Shown here in pieces: positions 52,555-61,227 of a DNA stretch of 64,000 nucleotides. Origin of the DNA: Buchananella hordeovulneris (GTDB lineage: Bacteria; Actinomycetota; Actinomycetes; Actinomycetales; Actinomycetaceae); assembly GCF_001907235.1 (NCBI RefSeq), contig NZ_MQVS01000001.1:1-64000 (forward strand), written 5' to 3'. The position numbers were made by a program, and so were the translations under genes. Position 1 is the stretch's first letter. Each line of letters starts with the position of its first letter. Below the pieces are notes generated by a model. It had not been told where the DNA came from and searched no databases. It worked only from the letters and a program-made list of their open reading frames with translations.

Positions 52555-52556
52555 TG

Positions 52557-52629
52557 TGGCTCCGACCGGTGTCGATCCGGTGACCTTTCGATTTTCAGTC
52601 GAACGCTCTACCAACTGAGCTACAGAGCC
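52557..52629 (-). tRNA. tRNA-Phe (GAA)
   Basis: The minus strand folds into a 73-nt cloverleaf: acceptor GGCTCTG paired with CGGAGCC, D-loop AGCTCAGTTGGTAGAGC, anticodon loop CTGAAAA giving GAA, T-arm CCGGATCGACACCGG, discriminator A. The CCA end is not encoded. It is third in a leftward Glu-Asp-Phe cluster. Confidence 0.95.
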
Positions 52630-52640
52630 TCGATGGTCCG

Positions 52641-52664
52641 CTGCCCGGTGAAAACACCGGGCAG
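52641..52664. other. Hairpin between tRNA-Asp and tRNA-Phe
   Basis: CTGCCCGGTG and CACCGGGCAG pair perfectly around AAAA on the plus strand (TTTT on the minus strand). In the tRNA transcript it would form a stable spacer hairpin, probably a processing signal or a partial terminator. Confidence 0.6.
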
Positions 52665-52675
52665 TTTCTCATCAG

Positions 52676-52749
52676 CGACCCCGACGGGACTTGAACCCGC
52701 GACCTCCGCCGTGACAGGGCGGCGCGCTAACCAACTGCGCTACGGGGCC
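52676..52749 (-). tRNA. tRNA-Asp (GTC)
   Basis: A 74-nt cloverleaf on the minus strand: acceptor GGCCCCG with CGGGGTC (one G-U pair), D-loop AGCGCAGTTGGTTAGCGC, anticodon loop CTGTCAC giving GTC, T-arm GCGGGTTCAAGTCCCGT, discriminator G. CCA is not encoded. Confidence 0.95.
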
Positions 52750-52797
52750 TCGTGTGGCACGAAGCCGATTTTTGATCCGCGGCAAGCCGCTGATCCG

Positions 52798-52870
52798 TAC
52801 CCCCAACGGGATTCGAACCCGTGCTACCGCCGTGAAAGGGCGGCGTCCTAGGCCGCTAGACGATGGGGGC
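52798..52870 (-). tRNA. tRNA-Glu (TTC)
   Basis: A 73-nt cloverleaf on the minus strand: acceptor GCCCCCA with TGGGGGT, D-loop TCGTCTAGCGGCCTAGGA, anticodon loop CTTTCAC giving TTC, T-arm ACGGGTTCGAATCCCGT, discriminator A. First gene of the leftward tRNA cluster. Confidence 0.95.
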
Positions 52871-53027
52871 CTTGGCGCTTCCGTTCACCGCTCTGGTAAC
52901 TCGGAACGGAGGATAGCTTATGGGTAAGTGGGCCCCAGATGCAAACCGAAGTGAGCGTGAGCCGCAGCACATCGGTGCCGTGGACGCAAAAACGGCGGTA
53001 TGGCGCGAAAAATGGCAGCATGGCTGC

Positions 53028-53399
53028 ATGGTGGAAATCAGCGACGAAGATTTTGACGCCGCCGTGCGGGACGGCTTGGACCTAGTGCCCCCGGAGTTGG
53101 CGGAGCAGATGGACAACGTCGTCGTGCTGGTGCGAGACGAACCAACCGCCGAACAACTCACCGCCAACGACGGGCACGACCTCCTCGGCCTGTACGAGGG
53201 TACGCCGCTGCCCGAACGAGACTTCGGTTGGGCGTCCGGGTCACTGCCGGACTGCATCTTCATTTTTCGCGGTCCTCTCAAGCGGTGGTGTGCCTCGGAG
53301 GAGGAACTGGTGGAGGAGATCGCGGTGACGGTGGTACACGAAATCGCCCACCACTTCGGGATCGATGACGATCGCTTGCACGAACTGGGGTGGGCGTAG
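53028..53399 (+). CDS. Zincin-like metallopeptidase family protein
   Basis: A 123-residue small protein of the actinobacterial metallopeptidase family with minimal zincin fold. VVHEIAHHFGIDDDRLHELGW gives HExxH plus the downstream Asp/His region that binds zinc. The N-terminal MVEISDEDFDAAVRDGLDLVP is typical of the family. The ATG at 53028 matches this family start; the frame is open from 52920 but that part is not conserved in character. The biological substrate is unknown. The gene is separated from the divergent tRNA-Glu by about 160 bp and is followed by the MscS gene. Confidence 0.82.
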   Translation: MVEISDEDFDAAVRDGLDLVPPELAEQMDNVVVLVRDEPTAEQLTANDGHDLLGLYEGTPLPERDFGWASGSLPDCIFIFRGPLKRWCASEEELVEEIAVTVVHEIAHHFGIDDDRLHELGWA

Positions 53400-53428
53400 G
53401 TATCGCCTCCGCGGCCTACGATGGCGGC

Positions 53429-54628
53429 ATGAATGCTGGGGCAAACATCGGTGAGGTGACAGGCCTGGTCGTGGCGGGCGTCGTCGCGGGCCTGGCGGGT
53501 GCCTGGCTGCTGCTGTTACTGCTGCGGCTGGTAGATCGACGCTACGCCGACCACAAGGAGCTGCGGCGCCCCATCGTGGTGCCAGTGTTCACCGTCGGCG
53601 CGGTGGGGGGAGCGCTGCTAAGCGCCCACATCAAGTGGCTGTGGCGGGGGCTGCGCGAACTGCCAACCTGGGCAGAGGTGTTGGATCGGGTGCTGGTTAT
53701 TGCCCTGATTGCGGCGGTGACGTGGCTGGTGTCGCGCAGCTTGCGGATAGTGGAACTGCGACTAGTGGAGCGCAACGAGGCCGACGCGCGGGCCCTGCGC
53801 CGCATCCGCACCCAGGCGCAGGTGCTGCGGCGGGTCGGGCAGGCGTTCGTGTGGGCGGCGGGCGTGTTCGCGATCGCCATGACTTTCCCGGGGGCGCGGG
53901 GTACGGTCGGTTCGCTGCTGGCGTCGGCCGGTCTCATCTCGCTGGTGGCGGGGTTGGCAGCACAGAGCGCGCTCGGCAACCTGTTTGCCGGCTTGCAGCT
54001 AGCCTTCACTGATGCGCTGCGGATGGACGACGTGGTTGTCGTGGAGAACACCACCGGCAAGGTCGAAGAGATCACTTTGACTTATGTGGTGGTGCGGGTG
54101 TGGGACGATCGCCGCCTGATTCTGCCTTCCACCTACTTCACCTCCACCCCGTTCGAGAACTGGTCACGCCGCGACGATGCTATGCGCGGCACCGTCTTCT
54201 TCGACCTCGACTGGGCGGTACCGATGGGGCAGTTGCGGACCGTCGTGGAGGAGGTGGTGCACCCGTCGCCGTTGTGGGATGGACGTGAGTGCACGGTTGA
54301 GGTGACGAATGCCAAGGGCGGCTCGATTGAGGTGCGGGTGGTGGTTTCGGCAGCCAATCCGACGCGCCTGTGGGAGTTACGTTGCTTAGTGCGCGAGACT
54401 GTCGTGCAGTGGCTGCAACGGGAAGCGCGGGAATCTTTGCCGCGGACGCGCGTTGCCTCAGAGGCCTGGCCGGAGCAACCTAGCCTGCAGGCGGCAGCGG
54501 CTGTGGCCGACGCCGCCCAGCAAGCCAGGCAAACTGAGGGGCTGGCGCAGGCCGAACGCGAGCAGCAGGAGCTGGCGCGGCGGCGGGCGGCGGCCCGGAA
54601 GCGAACGAAAGGATTAGGGAAGAAATGA
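53429..54628 (+). CDS. MscS-family mechanosensitive ion channel
   Basis: A 399-residue membrane protein with four predicted helices. The pore-lining segment and beta domain are recognisable: [41 protein letters not shown], then [48 protein letters not shown] soluble C-terminus follows, ending in an Ala/Gln/Arg-rich helix. It opens under membrane tension to release solutes. ATG 53429 is preferred; GTG 53390 would overlap the metallopeptidase gene. The stop overlaps the msrB start (ATGA), so the two are co-translated. Confidence 0.87.
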   Translation: MNAGANIGEVTGLVVAGVVAGLAGAWLLLLLLRLVDRRYADHKELRRPIVVPVFTVGAVGGALLSAHIKWLWRGLRELPTWAEVLDRVLVIALIAAVTWLVSRSLRIVELRLVERNEADARALRRIRTQAQVLRRVGQAFVWAAGVFAIAMTFPGARGTVGSLLASAGLISLVAGLAAQSALGNLFAGLQLAFTDALRMDDVVVVENTTGKVEEITLTYVVVRVWDDRRLILPSTYFTSTPFENWSRRDDAMRGTVFFDLDWAVPMGQLRTVVEEVVHPSPLWDGRECTVEVTNAKGGSIEVRVVVSAANPTRLWELRCLVRETVVQWLQREARESLPRTRVASEAWPEQPSLQAAAAVADAAQQARQTEGLAQAEREQQELARRRAAARKRTKGLGKK

Positions 54629-55017
54629 CCGAGTTGAGCGATGCCCAGTGGCGGGCGAAGTTGTCTCCGTTGGCCTACCACGTGCTGCGGGAGGCGGGCA
54701 CTGAACGTCCGGGCACGGGGGAGCTGCTGCACGAGCAGCGCGATGGCACCTACCAGTGCGGTGGGTGTGGGGCGCATCTGTTCGATTCGCTTACGAAGTT
54801 TGATTCGGGTTGCGGCTGGCCGAGTTTTTACGCCCCGGCAGATTCGCAGGCGGTGCGCCTGATCGAGGATCGCTCGCACGGCATGGTGCGGACTGAGGTG
54901 CGGTGCGCTAACTGCGACGGGCATCTCGGTCACGTTTTCCCGGACGCGCCGCAGACTCCGACGGGGGAGCGATTCTGCATGAACTCGGTGTCGCTGTCTT
55001 TCACGCCGAAGCCGTAG
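54625..55017 (+). CDS. msrB: Peptide-methionine (R)-S-oxide reductase
   Basis: A 130-residue enzyme that reduces methionine-R-sulfoxide in proteins. The zinc site has two CxxC pairs ([11 protein letters not shown] and [14 protein letters not shown]). The catalytic Cys is in [11 protein letters not shown], with the conserved SGCGWPSFY loop in the first half. Length is normal for the single-domain family. The start overlaps the MscS gene stop; an AEC transporter gene begins 2 bp after its stop codon, so the three form an operon. Confidence 0.95.
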   Translation: MTELSDAQWRAKLSPLAYHVLREAGTERPGTGELLHEQRDGTYQCGGCGAHLFDSLTKFDSGCGWPSFYAPADSQAVRLIEDRSHGMVRTEVRCANCDGHLGHVFPDAPQTPTGERFCMNSVSLSFTPKP

Positions 55018-55018
55018 C

Positions 55019-56002
55019 GTGGGGGCGGCCGCACAAGTCTTGGGGGGCTTCGCTGGCTTAGGGGCGATCGTGCTCATCGGCTACGTGTTGGCCGCGCGCG
55101 GATTACTGGTGGGGGCGACGGGGCTGGCCAGCGACGACGACAGGCTCGGTTCGGTTGCCGACACCTTGACGCGGGTGTGCTTCTTCGCCGCCACCCCGGC
55201 GTTGCTGTTTCACTCCATCGTGCAGTCGCGGGCATCGTTTGCCTCCCGCACGACCTTGGTGTCCGTCGCCGTGCCGGTGGTGGTTATTGGCGGGGTGACG
55301 GTGTGGTCTTGGTGGCGGTCGCGCCGGTGGGGCAGTGCGATCGCCGCCGGGATGTGCGCGGGCTACGTGAACGCCGGCAATCTCGGTTTGCCGATCTCGG
55401 TGCTGTTGCTGGGGGATGCGTCCCCGATTGCGCCGGTGTTGCTCCTGCAGCAGGGGCTGGTGACTCCGATGGCGTTGATGCTGCTGGATCGCCAGGCGCG
55501 CCTGTCCGCCGCGGCTGCGTCAGCTGAGGTGGGGCGGCTGCGGGCGGCTTGGCAGCTGTTGCCTTTGCGGCACCCGCCGGTGGTGGCAGTGTTGTCGGCG
55601 CTGGTGGTGCGGGCCGTCGGGTGGCAGGTTCCCGACGTTGTCCTCACCAGCGTGCGCACCCTCGGCGGGGCGGCCGTGCCCCTCATGTTGTTGGCGTTTG
55701 GGATCTCGTTGCGGGGCCGCGGCCTGCCAGGGCGGGGGCGGGATGGACGCCAGGTGTGGGCGCTGAGCCTCTGCAAGCTGGTGGTGGCTCCCGCGCTGGC
55801 GCTCGGCGCGGGGGCTGCGTGGGGGTTTAGCGGGCCAGAGTTGGCGGTCGTTGCGGTCACCGCGGGGCTGCCGACGGCGCAGAATGTTTTCCTCTACACC
55901 AACCGGTTCAAGGTCGGCCACGAACTGGCCCGGCAGGTGGTGGCGGTGACGACGTTGCTGTGCGTCCCGGGGTTGGTGGCCGCCCGTTTACTGTGGGGCT
56001 AA
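55019..56002 (+). CDS. AEC-family transporter
   Basis: A 327-residue membrane protein with about ten helices in two inverted halves, of the auxin-efflux-carrier family. Markers: CFFAATPALLFHSIVQSR in the second helix region, AGYVNAGNLGLPISVLLLGD (the NxGNxxxP motif), TLGGAAVPLMLLAFGISLRG, and AVTAGLPTAQNVFLYTNRF in the second half. Bacterial members carry organic acids such as malate; the substrate here is unknown. The GTG at 55019 starts one base after the msrB stop. Confidence 0.87.
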   Translation: MGAAAQVLGGFAGLGAIVLIGYVLAARGLLVGATGLASDDDRLGSVADTLTRVCFFAATPALLFHSIVQSRASFASRTTLVSVAVPVVVIGGVTVWSWWRSRRWGSAIAAGMCAGYVNAGNLGLPISVLLLGDASPIAPVLLLQQGLVTPMALMLLDRQARLSAAAASAEVGRLRAAWQLLPLRHPPVVAVLSALVVRAVGWQVPDVVLTSVRTLGGAAVPLMLLAFGISLRGRGLPGRGRDGRQVWALSLCKLVVAPALALGAGAAWGFSGPELAVVAVTAGLPTAQNVFLYTNRFKVGHELARQVVAVTTLLCVPGLVAARLLWG

Positions 56003-56021
56003 CGGGCGGCCGACGGCAGGC

Positions 56022-56618
56022 TCAGCTGGGCATGGCGAGCGGGGGCTGGCCGATCCAGGCCCGCAGCTGGTTAACGATCTGCAAGGTGCCTTCTCGTTTC
56101 CCGGCGGAGGCGAGGCCGAGTTTTTCCACCGTGTGGAGGACGACCTCGAAGCGTCCCTGCGGCCCCGTGACGGCCACGGTGTAGAGCTCCTCCGAGGTGA
56201 ACGGGGCCTGGCCGAGGGTGATGTCGCTGACGGCGGGGCGGGGAATCTCCGCGGTCAGAGCCAGTCCCTGCGCTCCGCGTGTGTAAAGACGCATGGAGTG
56301 GGCGGCGGCCACCAGCACGGCCTTGTTTTTCAACATTCCCGAGGCGAAGGTTTTGGGGGCGGCGCCAGGGGTGATGAAGTAGCCGGGCCAGGCCAGCACC
56401 AGGGGGTCGGCTTGACGTTCTTGCTGCAGGATCTGGCGGTATCCGCCTTTTTCGCGCCGCAGCCACCAGACGAGCAGGGCGATGGCAAGGGCGATGGCAG
56501 CGATGATGTAGAGGACGTAGTTCCAGTCGTTGTTGGTCGCGCGCCTAATGATGCGAATAATCGCGAATGTGGCGACGGCGGTAGCGGCAGGTAGCAGCGC
56601 CTTCTTGCTTGCTTGCAT
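56022..56618 (-). CDS. Membrane protein of unknown function
   Basis: A 198-residue protein with two N-terminal membrane helices (ALLPAATAVATFAIIRIIRR; YVLYIIAAIALAIALLVWWL), then about 135 soluble residues rich in beta-strand pattern. The soluble part (GYFITPGAAPKTFASGML, EELYTVAVTGPQGRFEVVLHTVEKLG) looks like a PH-type domain, but this is only a resemblance. No family recognised. Start ATG 56618; upstream GGGAGAAATCTCT is a modest site. It is convergent with the AEC gene and divergent from the metal ABC operon. Confidence 0.6.
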   Translation of the reverse strand: MQASKKALLPAATAVATFAIIRIIRRATNNDWNYVLYIIAAIALAIALLVWWLRREKGGYRQILQQERQADPLVLAWPGYFITPGAAPKTFASGMLKNKAVLVAAAHSMRLYTRGAQGLALTAEIPRPAVSDITLGQAPFTSEELYTVAVTGPQGRFEVVLHTVEKLGLASAGKREGTLQIVNQLRAWIGQPPLAMPS

Positions 56619-56712
56619 AGAGATTTCTCCCTGTGGGCACTTGTGTCTTTACGCACAGTGTAGGGGGCGGGAGAAATGGGCATTGGTCCTAGTCCCGCCA
56701 CCGCCTCTACCC

Positions 56713-56731
56713 TTAGGGTTGCCTTACTGGA
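56713..56731 (+). promoter_or_regulatory. Candidate DtxR/MntR-type operator upstream of the metal ABC operon
   Basis: TTAGGGTTGCCTTACTGGA matches the DtxR/IdeR consensus (TTAGGTTAGSCTAACCTAA) at 13 of 19 positions, with the left half nearly perfect. It lies 51 bp before the binding-protein gene. The DtxR-family regulator at the end of the cluster is the obvious candidate to bind it. Confidence 0.45.
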
Positions 56732-56781
56732 CTTCGTGTCAGCGAAGTGGGAAGTTATGAAGCGACCTGAAAGGGGTTCCC

Positions 56782-57750
56782 ATGCGCGCTTTCTCGCGCC
56801 CGAAACTAGCTGCTGCCCTCGCCGCGGCGTCCCTGGCCCTAGTGGCCTGCGGTGGCACGTCTGCCGACGACGGCAAGATGAGCGGTGAGGACGGTACCGG
56901 CGCGGCGGACAAGCTCACGGTCTTCGCCACCACCGGTTACCTCGCCGACGCGGTGCACAACATCGCCCCAGAAGCCGAGGTCATCACCATGGTCGGTCCC
57001 GGCGGTGACCCGCACACTTACCAGCCCTCCACCAAAGACATCGAAACCATGCAAAAGGCCGACCTCGTGGCCTGGAACGGTCTGCACCTAGAGGCCCAGA
57101 TGCTCGATCAGCTGCAGAGCCTGGGGGACAAGCAGATCGCGGTCGGCGAGATGCTGCCCAAGGAAAACCTCCTGGACTGGCCCGAGGAGGACGAGCACGG
57201 CAACCCGCTGCACGACCCCCACATCTGGAACTCGCCCGATAACTGGTCTCTCGTCGTCGGCTACCTGGGCGACAAGCTAGCCGAGATCGACACCAAGAAC
57301 GCCGAAACCTACAAGAAGAACGCTAAGGACTACCAGCAGCAGATCGCGGACATGAAGTCCGCTGCCGAAGCCAAGCTGTCAACCATCCCGGCCCCGCGTC
57401 TGCTCATCACCGGGCACGACGCCTTCAACTACCTCGGCAAGACCTTCAACCTGGAGATCAAGGCCACCGACTTCGTTTCCTCCGAGGCCGCCCTCTCGCC
57501 GCAGGACCTATCGAACCTGGCCAAGGAGATCGCTGAGAAGAAGGTCCCGGTCATCTTCCAGGACAACCTGGCCAACCCGCAGGCCATCACTTCGCTGAAG
57601 GAAGCCATCCAAGCCAACAACTGGAAGGTCGAGGTTTCCGACAAGGAACTCTTCGCTGACTCGCTCGGCGCTGAAGCGGGTGTCGACACCTACCTCGGCG
57701 TTTTCAACCACAACGTCGAGGCCATCACCACTGCCCTGGGAGGAAAGTAA
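56782..57750 (+). CDS. Metal (Mn/Zn) ABC transporter substrate-binding lipoprotein
   Basis: A 322-residue cluster A-I binding protein. Signal peptide with lipobox LVAC, Cys23. The first metal ligand is H78 in GGDPHTYQPSTKD; the second is H147 in HDPHIWNSPDNW; an acidic pair probably comes from SSEAALSPQD and LFADSLGAEAGVDTY, giving the His-His-Glu-Asp set of PsaA/MntC-type proteins. The His-rich loop of zinc binders is absent, which favours manganese. Start ATG 56782 after AAAGGGGTTCCC. It heads a four-gene importer operon. Confidence 0.9.
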   Translation: MRAFSRPKLAAALAAASLALVACGGTSADDGKMSGEDGTGAADKLTVFATTGYLADAVHNIAPEAEVITMVGPGGDPHTYQPSTKDIETMQKADLVAWNGLHLEAQMLDQLQSLGDKQIAVGEMLPKENLLDWPEEDEHGNPLHDPHIWNSPDNWSLVVGYLGDKLAEIDTKNAETYKKNAKDYQQQIADMKSAAEAKLSTIPAPRLLITGHDAFNYLGKTFNLEIKATDFVSSEAALSPQDLSNLAKEIAEKKVPVIFQDNLANPQAITSLKEAIQANNWKVEVSDKELFADSLGAEAGVDTYLGVFNHNVEAITTALGGK

Positions 57751-57753
57751 CCC

Positions 57754-58503
57754 ATGTCCACGCCGCTGGCCTGCCAGGCCCGCAACCTGACGGTCGCCTA
57801 CCACGCCGCCCCCGTCCTTACCAAGGTCGACTTTGCGGTACCGCAAGGGGTGGTGATGGGCGTCGTCGGGCCCAACGGCGCCGGCAAATCCACCTTGCTG
57901 AAAGCCATGCTAGGGCTCGTGCCTCCCTTGGCGGGGCAGTCGCTATTCTTCGATGCGCCCCTCAGCCAAGTGCGCAGCAGAGTGGGATACATGCCGCAGG
58001 CCGCGAGCGTGGACTGGGACTTTCCCACCACCGTCCTGGACGTGGTCACCATGGGCACCTACGGGCGCCTGAAGTGGTTGGCTCGTCCAGGACGCAAGGA
58101 AAAAGACCAAGCCCGCGCCGCCCTGGAGTTGACGGGCATCGGCGAGCTCGCAGGCCGCCAGATCGGGCAGTTGTCCGGCGGGCAACGCCAACGTGTCTTC
58201 CTGGCCCGCACTCTGGCCCAAGGCCCAGACCTGTACGTCCTAGACGAACCCTTCCAGGGCATCGACGCCCGCAGTGAAGCCGCCATGGTCGAAGTGCTGC
58301 ACTCCCTGCGGGAACAGGGCAAGACCATCGTCATGGTCCACCACGATCTGGCCACCGTTCGCCACTACTGCGACCACGTCACCCTGCTCAACAAGCGCGT
58401 CATCACCTGCGGCCCGGCAGAACAGGCCTACACCCGGCAGGCCATCGCCGCCGCCTACGACGTGTCCCACATCGACGACGCCTTCCTCGAGTTCGTCTCA
58501 TGA
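57754..58503 (+). CDS. Metal ABC transporter ATP-binding protein
   Basis: A 249-residue ABC ATPase. Walker A GPNGAGKS (about 35-42), ABC signature LSGGQRQRVFLARTLAQGPD, Walker B LYVLDEPFQGID, and the switch His in IVMVHHDLATV. It belongs to the ZnuC/MntB-type group that drives uptake of Mn or Zn. It starts 3 bp after the binding-protein stop and overlaps the permease start by four bases (ATGA). Confidence 0.93.
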   Translation: MSTPLACQARNLTVAYHAAPVLTKVDFAVPQGVVMGVVGPNGAGKSTLLKAMLGLVPPLAGQSLFFDAPLSQVRSRVGYMPQAASVDWDFPTTVLDVVTMGTYGRLKWLARPGRKEKDQARAALELTGIGELAGRQIGQLSGGQRQRVFLARTLAQGPDLYVLDEPFQGIDARSEAAMVEVLHSLREQGKTIVMVHHDLATVRHYCDHVTLLNKRVITCGPAEQAYTRQAIAAAYDVSHIDDAFLEFVS

Positions 58504-59429
58504 ACCTCCTGGAGTTCCTCGCCGACCACACCTACCGGATGGTCTTCTTCGGCACCGCCATCATCGGTTTTGTCGCCGGAGCCCTCGGGACCTTCGCCTA
58601 CCTGCGCAAGCAGTCCCTGATCTCCGACGTCATCTCCCACTCGGCCCTGCCCGGGGCACTCGCGGCCTTCCTGGTCGCGGTCAGTCTGGGGGTAGACGGG
58701 CGCAACATGCTGGTGCTGACCGTGGGGGCGGTGGTGGTGGCCACCGTGGCCTCCCTGCTTGCCAACGCGATTGCCAACTACTCCAAGCTCGCTATCGACA
58801 CGGCGATGGCCGTGGTCCTGGCCAGCTTCTTCGGCGGCGGCATGTTGCTGATGCGCATCATCACCAACGGGCGCTTTCCCGGCAAGGGCGGCATTCAAGA
58901 CTACCTCTTTGGCAACGCCTCTGTCATCACGCGCGCTGACCTGTACACCACGGCCGTAATCGGGGCGCTGGCCCTGGCGGTGATGGGGTTGTTCTTCAAA
59001 GAGTTCGCCGCCCGCACCTTCGACCCCGCCCACGCCGAGGTGCTTGGCTTCTCCGGGCGCATCGTCGACGTGTTGATGTTCGGCACCATCGTGACCGCCA
59101 CCGTGCTGGGCGTGAAAAGCGTCGGCCTGGTGCTGATGGTGGCCCTGGTGGTCACCCCGCCAGCCGTGGCACGGCAGTGGAGCCGCACCCTGCCAACAAT
59201 GACGCTGCTGTCCGGCATCGTCGGTGCCGTCAGTTGTGGGCTGGGGGCCTATCTGTCCGTGTCCCTCGGCAAGGTGCCGACCGGCCCGGTGATCGTCGTC
59301 GTGCTGTTTGTCTTCCTCCTCATCTCCCTGCTGGCAGCCCCCGGCCGCAGCGTCCTAGCGCGGGCCTGGCGGCGTGCGGCGGCCAGGCGAGAGCTGAAGC
59401 TGCTGGCGATCGGAAAGGCGGAGAAATGA
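58500..59429 (+). CDS. Metal ABC transporter permease
   Basis: A 309-residue ABC-3-family permease with about eight to nine helices: MVFFGTAIIGFVAGALGTFAYLRKQSLISD at the start and ISHSALPGALAAFLVA, the conserved cytosolic coupling region. The C-terminal 35 residues are basic and cytosolic. It is the first of two related permeases in the operon, which probably form a heterodimer. ATG 58500 overlaps the ATPase stop, and its own stop overlaps the next permease start. Confidence 0.92.
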   Translation: MNLLEFLADHTYRMVFFGTAIIGFVAGALGTFAYLRKQSLISDVISHSALPGALAAFLVAVSLGVDGRNMLVLTVGAVVVATVASLLANAIANYSKLAIDTAMAVVLASFFGGGMLLMRIITNGRFPGKGGIQDYLFGNASVITRADLYTTAVIGALALAVMGLFFKEFAARTFDPAHAEVLGFSGRIVDVLMFGTIVTATVLGVKSVGLVLMVALVVTPPAVARQWSRTLPTMTLLSGIVGAVSCGLGAYLSVSLGKVPTGPVIVVVLFVFLLISLLAAPGRSVLARAWRRAAARRELKLLAIGKAEK

Positions 59430-60301
59430 GTTTCGTATTCGGGGCGGGCCTGCTGGCGGTAGTCACCGCGCTGGCGTGTGCCCTGCCGGGCGTGTTCGTG
59501 GTGCTGCGGAAAAACTCGATGCTGGCCGACGGCATTAGTCACGCGATTCTGCCGGGCATCGTCGTCGGTTACTACTTCACCCACGATCTCGACTCCCCGT
59601 GGCTCATACTGGGCGCGGCGCTGGCGGGCCTGCTCGTGGTGCTGGGCAGCGAATGGTTGGGGCGCACCGGCCTGCTTACCGGAGACGCGCCACAGGGCTT
59701 GATCTTCCCGGCCCTCTTCAGCTTCGGCGTCATCCTGGTGACCTTGAACTTCGCCAACGTGCACCTCGACACGCACGCGGTGCTGGTGGGGGACCTCAAC
59801 CTGGCGGCCTTCAACCAGTGGATCGTGGATGGGGTCTCATACGGCCCGCAGTACCTGTACGTCATGCTCGCGGTGTTGGCCGTCAACGTGCTGTTCATCG
59901 CGGCGACCTACCCGCAGCTGAAACTCGCCACCTTCGACCCGGCGTACGCCCAGATCCTTGGGCTGCGAGTACGCGGACTGAACACGCTGTTCATGTTCCT
60001 GGTCTCGGTGACGGTAACTGCCGCTTTCAACGTGGCGGGCGCCATCCTGATCTTGGCCCTCATGGTGATTCCCGCCGCCACCGCCTACCTGGTCAGTCAC
60101 CGGCTGCCCGTCATGATCGCGCTCGCGCTTGGCATCGCCGCTGCCGGGGCCCTGGTGGGATTCCGGCTGGCGTATTGGGTGGACGCCGCCACCTCGGCGG
60201 GGATGGCGGTGTTCTATGGCCTGGTGTTCACCGCGGTCTTCGCCGGCCAGCGCCTGCACCAGTGGTGTCGGCGGCGCGCAGCGGTGCGCTCTCTAGCTTG
60301 A
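59426..60301 (+). CDS. Metal ABC transporter permease
   Basis: A 291-residue ABC-3-family permease: LPGVFVVLRKNSMLADGISHAILPGIVVGYY carries the coupling helix, and AQILGLRVRGLNTLFMFLVSVTVTAAFNVAG the later transmembrane part. It is the second permease of the importer. The ATG at 59426 overlaps the first permease stop (ATGA). A longer open frame beginning at 59177 is a shadow of the first permease. Confidence 0.92.
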   Translation: MSFVFGAGLLAVVTALACALPGVFVVLRKNSMLADGISHAILPGIVVGYYFTHDLDSPWLILGAALAGLLVVLGSEWLGRTGLLTGDAPQGLIFPALFSFGVILVTLNFANVHLDTHAVLVGDLNLAAFNQWIVDGVSYGPQYLYVMLAVLAVNVLFIAATYPQLKLATFDPAYAQILGLRVRGLNTLFMFLVSVTVTAAFNVAGAILILALMVIPAATAYLVSHRLPVMIALALGIAAAGALVGFRLAYWVDAATSAGMAVFYGLVFTAVFAGQRLHQWCRRRAAVRSLA

Positions 60302-60303
60302 CC

Positions 60304-60346
60304 GTGGTGGGAGCGGGTACCCGTTCAGACTGCCCGCCCCCACCAC
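60304..60346. terminator. Hairpin between the permease and regulator genes
   Basis: GTGGTGGGAGCGGG (60304-60317) and CCCGCCCCCACCAC (60333-60346) pair with one mismatch. It sits between convergent genes and probably terminates both transcripts. Confidence 0.6.
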
Positions 60347-60371
60347 TGGTCTAGGTGGACCGGCAAGGTAG

Positions 60372-61043
60372 CTAGTCTCGTGGGGTCGCCCACACCGCCG
60401 CCGCTGCCTGCTCCCCAAGGGCGATGGTGGCGCGGCCGAGGGTGACGGCAAGCGTGCCCGAGTATGGGGCACCGGGCGCTACCCGCACCTGGGTGCCGAT
60501 GCCCAAGCCGACGGAGGCGAAGTATTGCAGGAGGGCGGAGTCGTCGTCGGCGATGCGTTCGACGACGGCCGTGGCCCCCACCGGCAGTTGCGGCAGCTGC
60601 ACGGCAGCCGGGTGGACGACGCTGCCGTCCGGATGGGGGATTGGATCGCCGTGTGGGTCTCGAGCGGGGTGATCCAGGGCGGCCGCCAGCCGGTCGACAA
60701 AGAAGTCAGAGACCACGTGTTCGAGTGCCTCGGCCTCCTCGTGCACCTGGTCCCAGCTGTAGCCGAGTTTCCACACCAGGAACGACTCGATGAGTCGGTG
60801 GCGGCGTACCATCGCCAGGGCGTGTTCCCGTCCCAATGGTGTCAAAGTCACTGCACCGTAGCGGGCGTGCCGCAGCAGCCCCTGGGCAGTCAGTTTCTTA
60901 ATCGCGTCAGAAGCGGTGGAGAGCTTGACATTCACGCGGGCCGCGACGGCTGAGGGAGTGACCGGCGCGTCGGACCACTCCTGCAGCGCCCACACGGCCT
61001 TGAGGTAGTCCTGGGCGCTGGCCGACAATGAAGAAACCGACAT
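60372..61043 (-). CDS. DtxR/MntR-family metal-dependent regulator
   Basis: A 223-residue regulator: N-terminal winged helix (SAQDYLKAVWALQEWSDAPVTPSAVAARVNVKLSTASDAIKKL), dimerisation domain and a C-terminal SH3/FeoA-like domain (about 150-223). Metal-site positions: D12, H82, and HEEAEALEHV where E105, E108 and H109 replace the Cys-Glu-His of DtxR/IdeR. A Glu in place of the DtxR Cys is the MntR pattern and points to manganese sensing; however the position of MntR Glu11 is Lys15 here. It is convergent with the metal importer operon and presumably represses it when manganese is plentiful. Confidence 0.9.
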   Translation of the reverse strand: MSVSSLSASAQDYLKAVWALQEWSDAPVTPSAVAARVNVKLSTASDAIKKLTAQGLLRHARYGAVTLTPLGREHALAMVRRHRLIESFLVWKLGYSWDQVHEEAEALEHVVSDFFVDRLAAALDHPARDPHGDPIPHPDGSVVHPAAVQLPQLPVGATAVVERIADDDSALLQYFASVGLGIGTQVRVAPGAPYSGTLAVTLGRATIALGEQAAAAVWATPRD

Positions 61044-61227
61044 GACCCCAGGCTAACCGAGTGATCCCACTCCGGATCCCCGCTCGGTGGCGTCCTGGCG
61101 GCAAATCTTGCTCCAGTGCCGCCCCGTGCGTCCTGCCGGGCGGGCGCAGCCACCTGCCGCGCCGCAGTGCCCCGCGGCGGGTGGCAGCACGGAGGAGCTT
61201 GGGCTTCATGCTGGATAACTTGGGGTG
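61044..61227. other. Intergenic region with remnant start of a lipoprotein copy
   Basis: At 61198-61209 the minus strand reads ATGAAGCCCAAG, the exact start codons of the lipoprotein genes to the right, and the 60 bp to its right repeat the junctions at about 61870 and 62542. It then diverges into GC-rich unrelated sequence. This is the broken left edge of the tandem lipoprotein array. The upstream region of the regulator gene occupies the rest. Confidence 0.6.
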
